This document shows positions 6,996 to 13,957 of a stretch of DNA of 13,957 nt, in pieces. The notes under the pieces are model-generated. The model was not told where the DNA came from, did no database searches, and saw only the letters and a list, made by a program, of their open reading frames with translations. The stretch comes from Bacteroidota bacterium (GTDB lineage Bacteria; Bacteroidota; Bacteroidia; 2-12-FULL-35-15), in contig JAHEYA010000018.1 in assembly GCA_023251855.1 (NCBI GenBank), positions 1 through 13,957 of the forward strand, given 5' to 3'. The translations under genes were made by a program, and so were the position numbers. How positions within the stretch are numbered: position 1 is the first letter of the stretch; every line of letters begins with the position of its first letter.

Positions 6996-9020
6996 TTATT
7001 TACTAGAAAACAATTTTTCCAATGCGAACATTTCATCTCTTAAACGTGCAGCTTCAGCAAAATCAAATGCTTTAGCTGCAACATCCATCGCTTTTCTTGT
7101 TTGGCTGATTGCTTTTTGCAATTCAGCTTTACTCATGTATTGAACAACGGGATCAGCAGCAAAATTAATTGTTTCATTTTCAATATATGCTCTTGATAAT
7201 TTACCTTTTGCATCAACAATTACAGTGGTTTGCCCCATAATTGATTCTTTACTTTTATTCAAAGCCGTTGGAACTAAACCATTATCCATATTATAGGCGA
7301 TCTGTTTTTGTCTTCTTCGCTCAGTCTCATCTATAGTGCGCTGCATAGAACCCGTAATTTTATCAGCATACATAATAACTTTACCATTCAGATTACGTGC
7401 TGCACGTCCTGCAGTTTGTGTTAAAGCCCGGTCGGAACGCAAAAATCCTTCTTTATCTGCATCAAGTATAGCAACTAATGATACTTCAGGTAAATCCAAA
7501 CCTTCTCTTAAGAGATTAATTCCTATTAGCACATCAAATACTCCCAATCGCAAATCACGCATAATCTGTACACGTTCCAGAGTTTCTACATCAGAATGAA
7601 TATAACGACAACGGATACCAATGTTCAACATGTATTTCTGTAATTCTTCCGACATACGTTTGGTAAGTGTTGTCACCAAAATGCGTTCATCTCGTTTGGT
7701 TACTTTGTCTATCTCCTCTAATAAATCATCAATCTGATTTACACTTGGTCTAACCTCAATGATAGGATCTAAAAGCCCTGTAGGACGAATCACTTGTTCT
7801 GCTACAATACCTTCTGAACGCTCCAATTCATATTCAGCAGGTGTTGCACTTACGTAGATGACTTGATTGATCAACGATTCAAACTCATCAAATTTTAATG
7901 GACGGTTATCCATCGCTGCCGGTAAACGAAAACCATAATCAACAAGATTTATTTTTCTTGAACGATCACCACCATACATAGCCTTGATTTGAGGGAGAGT
8001 AACATGACTCTCATCTATCACCATTAAAAAATCATCTGGAAAATAATCTAACAAACAAAATGGTCGCGAACCTGCAGCACGATTATCAAAATAACGTGAA
8101 TAGTTTTCAATGCCGGAGCAATAACCCAACTCACGCATCATCTCTAAATCGTAGGTAACACGGTCTTCTAAACGTTTTGCTTCTAAATGTTTTCCAATTT
8201 CTTTAAAATAATCTACTTGTTTTACCATATCTTCCTGTATCTGAAATATGGCGCTTTTCATGGAATCCGGACTGGTTACAAATATATTTGCCGGATAAAT
8301 TGGAACAGTATCCAACTTCTCAAATCCTTTTCCGGTAATGGTATCAAAGAATTCGATCTCTTCAATCTCATCGCCCCAAAAAGCTACACGTAACGAATAA
8401 TCTGCATAAGCGAGATTAATATCAACTGTATCACCGGTCACCCTGAAATTACCACGCATAAAATCTCCTGTAGTTCGTGAATAAAGACTTTCTACCAATT
8501 TGTGTAAAAATTTATTACGACTAATTACTTCGCCTTTTTTGATTGTAATTACATTACTTCTAAATTCTATCGGATTGCCAATACCATAAATACAGGATAC
8601 AGAGGATACAACAATCACATCTCGTCTGCCTGAAAGTAGTGCAGAAGTAGTACTTAAACGAAGTTTCTCAATTTCATCATTAATGGACAGGTCTTTTTCA
8701 ATATAGGTATTGGAACTGGGAATAAAGGCTTCTGGCTGATAATAATCGTAATAACTTACAAAATATTCTACCGCATTTTTTGGAAAAAATTGTTTGAATT
8801 CTCCATATAATTGAGCTGCAAGTGTTTTATTGTGACTTAAAATAAGAGTTGGTTTTTGTGTTTGCTCAATAACATTTGCAATAGTAAATGTTTTGCCTGA
8901 TCCCGTTACACCCAACAATGTTTGGGCCGGTAGCTGGTTTTGAATGCCATTCACCAATTGTTTAATGGCTGAAGGTTGATCACCTGTTGGTAAAAAATCT
9001 GAAATTATTTTGAAGTCCAT
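6996..9020 (-). CDS. uvrB: UvrABC system protein B
   Basis: UvrB is the damage-verifying helicase-like subunit of nucleotide excision repair. UvrA loads it at lesions and it then recruits UvrC for incision. The 674-residue protein has the expected length and order. An N-terminal TGDQPSAI motif is followed by Walker A GVTGSGKT (37-44), the damage-probing beta-hairpin (about 90-115, YYDYYQPEAFIP), Walker B region VIDESH (334-339), motif V (GINLLREGLDLPE, about 500-512), motif VI (QTAGRAARN, 535-543) and a C-terminal UVR domain (about 632-668) that binds UvrC. All catalytic motifs are intact. The gene is divergent from porQ across a 400-bp gap. No perfect promoter was found upstream; a weak -7-like TAATTTCG (9035-9028) lacks a partner. 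The receptor gene lies 60 nt downstream without a recognisable terminator, so read-through is possible. Confidence 0.99.
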   Translation of the reverse strand: MDFKIISDFLPTGDQPSAIKQLVNGIQNQLPAQTLLGVTGSGKTFTIANVIEQTQKPTLILSHNKTLAAQLYGEFKQFFPKNAVEYFVSYYDYYQPEAFIPSSNTYIEKDLSINDEIEKLRLSTTSALLSGRRDVIVVSSVSCIYGIGNPIEFRSNVITIKKGEVISRNKFLHKLVESLYSRTTGDFMRGNFRVTGDTVDINLAYADYSLRVAFWGDEIEEIEFFDTITGKGFEKLDTVPIYPANIFVTSPDSMKSAIFQIQEDMVKQVDYFKEIGKHLEAKRLEDRVTYDLEMMRELGYCSGIENYSRYFDNRAAGSRPFCLLDYFPDDFLMVIDESHVTLPQIKAMYGGDRSRKINLVDYGFRLPAAMDNRPLKFDEFESLINQVIYVSATPAEYELERSEGIVAEQVIRPTGLLDPIIEVRPSVNQIDDLLEEIDKVTKRDERILVTTLTKRMSEELQKYMLNIGIRCRYIHSDVETLERVQIMRDLRLGVFDVLIGINLLREGLDLPEVSLVAILDADKEGFLRSDRALTQTAGRAARNLNGKVIMYADKITGSMQRTIDETERRRQKQIAYNMDNGLVPTALNKSKESIMGQTTVIVDAKGKLSRAYIENETINFAADPVVQYMSKAELQKAISQTRKAMDVAAKAFDFAEAARLRDEMFALEKLFSSK

Positions 9021-9420
9021 CGGGCAACGAAATTAAGAATTTATACCATTTTAAAATAAATAATTTTCTCTGTTTCAAGAAAGTCTTGGAGCTTAAGAGG
9101 TTGTTTTAAATTTTATTCATAATTTGTTTTATATGTCATTTCGACCGTAGGGAGAAATCTCATTTTTTCAACATTTACGGGGATTTCTCCCTGCGGTCGA
9201 AATGACATTGCGCTAAAAATTATGGTAGAAATATTTGTGTTTAACTAATTTAATCAACCTATAACACTATTAAATTTTACCCCCAAAATTCCATCTGTAA
9301 AATAATCTACTCAAATTAACGTTCCTTTGTCCGTTAGTTATTTTTACCTTGAAATGATTTTAATATCTTGGTTTTAATATTTGCACCTTGACTGATTTTT
9401 TTTTATTTACTTTGTAATCG
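9021..9420. other. Divergent intergenic region between uvrB and porQ
   Basis: This 400-bp stretch is AT-rich and has no credible coding frame. It must contain the promoters of uvrB (leftward) and porQ (rightward), but I found no full TTTG-N19-21-TAnnTTTG match for either. The closest for porQ is AATATTTG at 9376-9383, with one mismatch and no properly spaced -33 box. The only strong structure is the inverted repeat at 9133-9208. Confidence 0.7.
9133..9208. repeat. Long imperfect palindrome, dispersed-intergenic-repeat type
   Basis: The arms 9133-9161 and 9180-9208 are complementary over 29 bp with only two exceptions, both of which would form G-U pairs in RNA transcribed from the plus strand. 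The loop is 18 nt (9162-9179). The arm reads GTCATTTCGACC...GGGAGAAATC, a type of sequence I recall as widely scattered between genes in Bacteroidota. No transposase, target duplication or T-run follows it. It could act as a bidirectional RNA hairpin between the divergent genes, or be a non-autonomous mobile palindrome. Confidence 0.85.
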
Positions 9421-10479
9421 ATGAACCACAAAAAAATAGTTGTCTTCTTTATTTGTATTCTAACCTCCGTTTCCGGATTTTCCCAACTCGGTGGCAATAA
9501 TACTTATGAATTCCTGAATTTACCAATTTCAGCCCGGGTAACCGCATTGGGTGGTAATCTTATTTCAACCCGCGACAATGATTTGAATGTTGCATTGGTT
9601 AACCCTGCTTTACTTACTGATTCAATGGATAACAACGTTGCATTAAGTTATAGTAACTATTTTGCGGATGTAAATTATGGTTATGCTGCGTATGCAAAAA
9701 AAATAAAAAATTTAGGAACTTTTAGTGCAGGTATTCATTTTTTGAATTATGGTAAATTTATTCGTGCAGATGAAGTAGGTAATACTTATGGTACTTTTAC
9801 TGCAAATGAAATGAGCTTTAATTTGTCGTATGCTCGGTCTATTCTTGATTCAAACCTCACTGTTGGTGCAACATTGAAAACAATTTATTCACATTTAGAT
9901 ACCTATTCTTCATATGGATCTGCTGTTGATTTGGGTGCTGTTTATGTTATTCCATCAAGAGATGTTGCTTTTGCTGCTGTTATTAAAAATGTTGGACGCC
10001 AATGGAAACCATACGTTCAAGGTAATAGAGAAGCTTTGCCTTTTGAAATGCAATTGGGATTGTCAAAAAAATTAAAACACGTACCTTTTCGTTTATCACT
10101 TGTTTATGAAAATCTCGAAAAATGGGATTTAACTTATCAGGATCCGATTAACCCTGTTTTAACTGTTGATCCAATAACCGGAGAAACCATTAAACAAAAC
10201 AAAAGTAAAATTTTTGCTGATAAATTAATGCGTCACTTTGTGATAGGAGGGGAGTTCTTGATCACCAAAAGTTTCTTTCTTCGTGCAGGTTATAATTACC
10301 AGCGAAGACAAGAATTGAAAATTACGGAAAAGACTGGTATGACAGGTTTTTCATTCGGATTTGGATTTAAGATCAACAAGTTTCAATTCAGTTATGGCAG
10401 AGCAGTTTATCACCTATCCGGAGCTGCAAATAATTTTTCAATTAGTTTTGATATCAACAGTTTTTATTCAAAAAAATAA
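9421..10479 (+). CDS. porQ: Type IX secretion system protein PorQ
   Basis: The 352-residue product has a signal peptide (about 1-22, ending FSQ). It then has the PorQ N-terminal signature LGGNNTYEFLNLPISARVTALGG (split here: LGGNNTYEFLNLP and SARVTALGG) and the NPALL segment. The rest is a series of amphipathic beta strands to residue 352, consistent with a PorV/FadL-like outer-membrane barrel. In Porphyromonas gingivalis, PorQ belongs to the PorU-PorV-PorQ-PorZ attachment complex that processes T9SS cargo and anchors it to the cell surface. Length and domain layout are normal. cmk follows 90 nt downstream, a gene pairing I recall from many Bacteroidota genomes, which strengthens the call. 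This window also encodes a protein with a T9SS sorting domain (1477-3162), though on the other strand and several kilobases away. Start ATG is chosen because the signal peptide begins directly there. Confidence 0.93.
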   Translation: MNHKKIVVFFICILTSVSGFSQLGGNNTYEFLNLPISARVTALGGNLISTRDNDLNVALVNPALLTDSMDNNVALSYSNYFADVNYGYAAYAKKIKNLGTFSAGIHFLNYGKFIRADEVGNTYGTFTANEMSFNLSYARSILDSNLTVGATLKTIYSHLDTYSSYGSAVDLGAVYVIPSRDVAFAAVIKNVGRQWKPYVQGNREALPFEMQLGLSKKLKHVPFRLSLVYENLEKWDLTYQDPINPVLTVDPITGETIKQNKSKIFADKLMRHFVIGGEFLITKSFFLRAGYNYQRRQELKITEKTGMTGFSFGFGFKINKFQFSYGRAVYHLSGAANNFSISFDINSFYSKK

Positions 10480-10569
10480 TAGTACTATTGCCTCATCATT
10501 TTTTTGTGCCAAATATTTAATAAAAGAATTGGTGCATCTTAATTGACAATTTTCAAATCGCTTTTTTTG

Positions 10570-11268
10570 ATGCAAAAAATTACCATTGCCATTGATGGAT
10601 ATTCCGCTTGTGGAAAAAGTACTTTAGCCAAAGCTCTTGCGGCCCATCTGCATTATACGTATGCTGATTCAGGTGCTATGTATCGTTGTATAACTCTTTA
10701 TGCATTAAGAAAAGGGGTGATAAAGGATGGTAGTTTTTTAGAAGAAGAAATCGTTAAATTGCTTCCAGAAATAAAACTTTCTTTCAAATTCAATCCTGAT
10801 ACAAAATCATCCGACACATTTTTGAATGGCGAAAATGTGGAGAAAGATATCCGTCAAATGGTAGTTTCCGAGAATGTTAGCCAGGTAAGTGCGATCCATC
10901 AGGTACGTGTTCACATGATCGCGATTCAACGTGAACTTGGTAAAAACAGAGGCATTGTGATGGATGGACGTGATATTGGTTCAAATGTTTTTCCTGATGC
11001 TGAACTTAAATTATTTATGATTTCTGATACGGAAATCCGCACTCAGCGGAGATTTGATGAAATTAAAGCAAAAGGTTTGCATCATGTTTCTTATAGCGAT
11101 GTAAAAGTAAATCTGCTGAGTCGTGATCATGAAGATACCCATCGCAGAGAAAACCCCTTAGTTCAAGCAAAAGATGCCATTGTGCTTGATAACTCTGATC
11201 TTACCCGTGAAGAACAGCTGGAATTTGTTGTTAAGCTGGTAACTGATCTAACCCTTTCAGAAAGCTGA
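10570..11268 (+). CDS. cmk: Cytidylate (CMP/dCMP) kinase
   Basis: This enzyme transfers phosphate from ATP to CMP or dCMP in pyrimidine nucleotide recycling in the cytoplasm. From ATG 10570 it is 232 residues, the normal size. Motifs are the P-loop GYSACGKST (10-18; the Ser-Ala-Cys variant is common in Bacteroidota), the nucleotide-binding DSGAMYR (33-39), GRDIGS (133-138) followed by VFPDAELKLF, and the LID region RDHEDTHRRENPL (185-197). The frame can be extended upstream to a TTG at 10543, but the nine added residues have no homologous counterpart and the ATG fits the family start (MQKITIAIDG). It follows porQ on the same strand with a 90-nt gap and probably shares its transcript. The gap contains a 12-bp perfect palindrome (AATAGTACTATT, 10478-10489) overlapping the porQ stop, of no known meaning. 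Confidence 0.97.
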   Translation: MQKITIAIDGYSACGKSTLAKALAAHLHYTYADSGAMYRCITLYALRKGVIKDGSFLEEEIVKLLPEIKLSFKFNPDTKSSDTFLNGENVEKDIRQMVVSENVSQVSAIHQVRVHMIAIQRELGKNRGIVMDGRDIGSNVFPDAELKLFMISDTEIRTQRRFDEIKAKGLHHVSYSDVKVNLLSRDHEDTHRRENPLVQAKDAIVLDNSDLTREEQLEFVVKLVTDLTLSES

Positions 11269-11346
11269 TTTTTTTCCGACCTTTGCAACCATTCTTGAAT
11301 TTGTACCATCAACAAGATAAAACATTTATAATTTAAAAATGTGTCC

Positions 11347-13957
11347 ATGCACCATTGTGGTAAATGCCTTAACTGGTTTTTTAAAATTTTTGTTTGTATT
11401 TGTTTTTATTCAACTTCTCTTTCTGCGCAGGAGTGTAATGTCATTTATATTACTCCAACAGGAGCTTCTACAGGTATTTGCGGAACAATTGCAAACCCGG
11501 CCAGTTTAACTTACGGTTTATCTCTTGCATCATCTACAAACAATGTATTATGGCTCTCTACAGGTAATTATCCTATTTCAACTACTTTGGTTATCCCTAC
11601 CAATATTACCATTGAAGGTGGTTTTAATACAGTCACATGGGTAAAAAGTAATGTTTCTCAAAGTATAATTAGTAAAGATAGTCTCAATGTTTTACCATCT
11701 CCTTTTAATGCTTTGATAGGTTTAGCAGGCAATGCAGTTTCAAATTTTAGATTGCAGGATATAACTGTGAACGTTGCGAATGCGCCAGGTAGTGGTATTT
11801 CTGTTTATGGAATTTATTTGAGTGGCTGTTCAAATTACCATATTACCCGTTGCATTGTAATAACCGGTGCTGGTTCTTCCGGTTTAGTAGGTACTTCCGG
11901 TTCTCCCGGTACTGCCGGTGGTGCTGGTGGTGCAGGCGTTCCCGGCGGACCAGAAAATCTTCCTTATCCCGGTGGAGCAGGTGGAACAGGCACTAATGCA
12001 GGTGGAGCAGGGGCAACTGTAACAAGTTATGACAATGTAAATTCAGGTTCAGTAGGTTTAGGTTCTACTGGTGGTGCAGGTGGTGCCGGTGGTACAGGCC
12101 CCTCTTGCTCATCCGGTTGCTTTTTTGGACCACCAAGTTGTAGCGGTGCTACACCCGGACAGCCAGGTGCTGTTGGTGGAAATGGAACTACAGGCACTAC
12201 AGGAATAACTGGTACAGCAGGAACTATTACAGGAGGATATTACGTTGTTGGTGGTCCCGGAGGTAATGGTGGCGCTGGAACTGATGGTAGTGGTGGTGGT
12301 GGTGGTGGTGGTGGTGGTGGTCGACAAGAGAGTGGTTCTGATGATTGGGGTGGTTCAGGTGGTGGTGGTGGTGGTGGTGGCACCGGTGGTAGCGGAAGCA
12401 CAGGCGGTACAGGTGGTGGTAGCTCTTTTGCAGTATTTCTTTTTAATAATGGTGCCGGTGGAATTATTCAAGATGATTCCCTAAATGCAGGCTCAGCCGG
12501 TTTAGGTGGCTCCGGTGGTGCTGGTGGTACTGGCGGTTTAGGTGGTGCCGGTGGTGCAGGTGGTGCAGGTGGATCCTGTCCAAGTGGTACCGGAGGTGCA
12601 GGAGGTATCGGTGGTGCCGGTGGTGCAGGTGGCAATGGTGGTAATGGCGTTAACGGAATTAGTGTTGCTCTTAGCGAAAACGGAGGCACTCCGGTAACAA
12701 ATTTAGGAATTACTACTGTCCCCGGAAATCCTCCTGTTATTGATGTTGCCAACAAAGGATGCACTAATGCTGAAGTAGTTTATACATCCATAACTTCAGG
12801 TGCATGGACTTTCGGAGCAGGCTCATCACCTGCTACAGCCAATGGTACCGGACCGTTCTCTGTTTATTATTCTACTATGGGTAGAAAAAGTATTTCTTTC
12901 AACGGAACAACTTTTACAGATTTTATAGGTATTTTTAAATTGCCACCTGCTCTTCCAAGTATTTCTCCTTCCAATGCAAATGTTACCTTAGGTTGCCCTA
13001 ACACATTTACTACTTCGATTGTAGGTGCCTACTACGAGTGGATCTTTGGAAGCGCTGCTAACCCTGATACATTGCAGGGTGCAGCGATGCAAACTGCAAC
13101 AAATGTTTATTTTCTGGCTCCCGGTACTCAACTAATTTATTTGTATGTAACCACAGCATGTTGTGGCAGAGTGCTGGATTCCTCCATAGTTACAGTTACT
13201 CCAAGTGCCAATAATGTTACATTAACTCAAACACCTGCAACTAGCTGTCAGGGTGCTCCAATTACATTTACTGCTACTCCTGCAACGTACACTCTCTATT
13301 CATTTTTTGTAAACAATGTTCAAGCTCAAAGTGGCCCTGGCACTACATTTACCACTTCAGCATTGAACCCGGGTGATAGCATTGTAGTTATTGCTCTTTC
13401 AGGTAACTGTTTTACAAACCCCAGTGCTGTAATCCATCCTATTATTACTCCTTTTCCGGTTGTATCAATAGTGAGTTCAGATGCTGATAGTACTATTTGC
13501 CAGGGAGAGAGTGTACTTTTTGTTGCATCACCAATTGGTTATACTAATTATGAATTTTTTGCTGGAACAACCTCTGTACAGAGCGGTTCAAGCCTCTCCT
13601 ATACAACCACTACTCTTGTTTCCGGAAACAGTATCACAGTTGTTGCAACCAATGCGGGTTGTGTAGGTCAACCGAGTAACGCATTGGTAACCACCGTAAA
13701 TCCAACACCAATAATTGTTTTGACAAGTTCAGATCCAAATAATATTTTATGTGGCACAGGGCAAAGCATTACTTTTACTGCATCACCGGCAGGTTTCGCA
13801 AATTATAATTTTTTTGATGGTGGCTCTAGTGTTCAAAGTGGAACGGATAATACCTATACTACTACTACACTTGCGAATAATGCAAGCATAACTGTAATAG
13901 CCACCAGTGCATTGGGTTGTGTAGGCCCAACCAGTAATGCGATTGTAACAGCTGTAA
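11347..13957 (+). CDS. Large secreted Gly-rich beta-helix and Ig-repeat surface protein, 3' end beyond the window
   Basis: Open from ATG 11347 to the right edge: 870 complete codons without a stop. Residues 1-28 form a Cys-containing signal peptide (ending SLSAQ). Residues 29-172 look like a right-handed parallel beta-helix of the pectate-lyase-like kind (VIYITPTGAS, LVIPTNITIEGGF, NFRLQDITV, GIYLSGCSNYHITRC). Residues 173-438 are dominated by GGAGG/GGTGG runs, broken by short islands such as DNVNSGS and SFAVFLFNN. Residues 439-620 are a beta-rich region with DVANKGCTNAEVVYTSITSG. From about 623 come Ig/PKD-like repeats of exactly 84 residues, with cysteine pairs 634/688, 718/772 and 802/858. 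I recall similar architectures in giant Bacteroidota surface proteins with T9SS C-termini, but the C-terminus is not visible. A likely role is a cell-surface adhesin or matrix component; this is inference. It lies 78 nt after cmk. A GTG at 11341 is an alternative start. Confidence 0.92.
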   Translation, partial: MHHCGKCLNWFFKIFVCICFYSTSLSAQECNVIYITPTGASTGICGTIANPASLTYGLSLASSTNNVLWLSTGNYPISTTLVIPTNITIEGGFNTVTWVKSNVSQSIISKDSLNVLPSPFNALIGLAGNAVSNFRLQDITVNVANAPGSGISVYGIYLSGCSNYHITRCIVITGAGSSGLVGTSGSPGTAGGAGGAGVPGGPENLPYPGGAGGTGTNAGGAGATVTSYDNVNSGSVGLGSTGGAGGAGGTGPSCSSGCFFGPPSCSGATPGQPGAVGGNGTTGTTGITGTAGTITGGYYVVGGPGGNGGAGTDGSGGGGGGGGGGRQESGSDDWGGSGGGGGGGGTGGSGSTGGTGGGSSFAVFLFNNGAGGIIQDDSLNAGSAGLGGSGGAGGTGGLGGAGGAGGAGGSCPSGTGGAGGIGGAGGAGGNGGNGVNGISVALSENGGTPVTNLGITTVPGNPPVIDVANKGCTNAEVVYTSITSGAWTFGAGSSPATANGTGPFSVYYSTMGRKSISFNGTTFTDFIGIFKLPPALPSISPSNANVTLGCPNTFTTSIVGAYYEWIFGSAANPDTLQGAAMQTATNVYFLAPGTQLIYLYVTTACCGRVLDSSIVTVTPSANNVTLTQTPATSCQGAPITFTATPATYTLYSFFVNNVQAQSGPGTTFTTSALNPGDSIVVIALSGNCFTNPSAVIHPIITPFPVVSIVSSDADSTICQGESVLFVASPIGYTNYEFFAGTTSVQSGSSLSYTTTTLVSGNSITVVATNAGCVGQPSNALVTTVNPTPIIVLTSSDPNNILCGTGQSITFTASPAGFANYNFFDGGSSVQSGTDNTYTTTTLANNASITVIATSALGCVGPTSNAIVTAV
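12292..12321 (+). repeat. (GGT)10 microsatellite in the Gly-rich coding region
   Basis: Ten consecutive identical GGT codons encode ten glycines (residues 316-325). All are the same synonymous codon, so this is a DNA-level simple repeat and not only a protein-level one. Gain or loss of units by slippage would keep the reading frame. Confidence 0.95.
12358..12378 (+). repeat. (GGT)7 microsatellite in the Gly-rich coding region
   Basis: Seven identical GGT codons followed by GGC encode eight glycines. It lies 36 nt after the (GGT)10 tract, separated by a polar island containing RQESGSDDWGGS. The two tracts may have exchanged or expanded together. Confidence 0.9.
13213..13957 (+). repeat. Three tandem 84-residue Ig-like protein repeats (last cut by the window edge)
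   Basis: Units begin at 13213, 13465 and 13717, each 252 nt apart. Each has a first Cys near unit residue 12 (13246, 13498, 13750), then a segment of the form SxxF-A-P, an aromatic Y-x-F-F strand, VQSG or AQSG, a Thr-rich strand (TYTTTTL or similar), a strand ending in a second Cys, and a PSNA-like end. The units are clearly diverged at the DNA level. The paired cysteines probably form one disulfide per unit. The array probably continues beyond the window. Confidence 0.88.

Noticed and set aside
9376..9414. AATATTTG and TTACTTTG as -7 boxes for porQ
   Set aside because: Each has a mismatch, neither has a TTTG at 19-21 nt upstream, and the second would leave almost no leader before the ATG.
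9021..9420. Insertion sequence or remnant around the inverted repeat
   Set aside because: There is no transposase frame and no visible target-site duplication. The arms are separated by only 18 nt, so they are not the ends of an element carrying genes.
11257..11275. TCAG-AAAG-CTGA followed by seven T at the cmk stop, as an intrinsic terminator
   Set aside because: The stem is only 4 bp with two G-C pairs, too weak to claim a terminator.
11339..11509. ATG at 11339 opening a 56-codon frame with a hydrophobic stretch just before the surface protein
   Set aside because: It overlaps the signal peptide of the real gene in another frame and ends soon after. Hydrophobicity comes from the T-rich DNA.
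12292..12660. Repeat-rich stretch as a possible CRISPR array
   Set aside because: The repeats are codon-phased GGT/GGA runs inside an open frame, with no fixed-length unique spacers and no cas genes.
12109..12764. Open frames opposite or out of frame with the Gly-rich region, giving poly-Thr, poly-Val and Pro-rich peptides
   Set aside because: They are direct by-products of GGT/GGTGCA repeats read in other frames. They have no start context or family similarity, and the real frame is continuous through the region.

Overview
The window looks like a chromosomal segment of a member of the Bacteroidota, and the exact order cannot be fixed from sequence alone. The evidence is an AT-rich base composition, coding starts without Shine-Dalgarno sequences, a promoter of the TTTG-N19-TAnnTTTG class, a type IX secretion (T9SS) C-terminal sorting domain, a TonB-dependent receptor paired with a DUF4249 lipoprotein, and a PorQ gene beside cmk.

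Left part (1-3662, minus strand). One small lipoprotein gene with a clear promoter is followed by two tandem, paralogous secreted serine proteases. Both match lysyl endopeptidase (Achromobacter protease I type), including the catalytic triad, the Asp that sets lysine specificity, and most or all of the disulfide cysteines. The upstream copy ends in a T9SS sorting domain. The downstream copy runs off the left edge of the window and carries an extra adhesion-like domain.

Middle (3732-9020, minus strand). uvrB (excision repair) is followed by a TonB-dependent receptor and its DUF4249 lipoprotein partner, a typical outer-membrane uptake pair of unknown substrate. The whole gap between uvrB and the receptor gene is filled by a seven-unit, 8-bp tandem repeat.

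A 400-bp divergent intergenic region (9021-9420) contains a near-perfect 29-bp inverted repeat of the dispersed intergenic type. To its right, on the plus strand, lie porQ (T9SS outer-membrane component), cmk (CMP kinase) and the start of a very large secreted surface protein. That protein has a signal peptide, a predicted parallel beta-helix, about 266 residues of extremely glycine-rich sequence with GGT microsatellites, and then an array of 84-residue Cys-paired Ig-like repeats that continues past the right edge.

Taken together the accessory genes concern the cell surface: one T9SS component, at least one T9SS cargo, a large probable surface adhesin, and an outer-membrane transporter pair. 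uvrB and cmk are housekeeping genes. I see no CRISPR array, tRNA, rRNA, transposase or defence system. The most notable items are the paired lysyl-endopeptidase-like proteases, the octamer repeat, the palindromic element, and the glycine-rich repeat protein.
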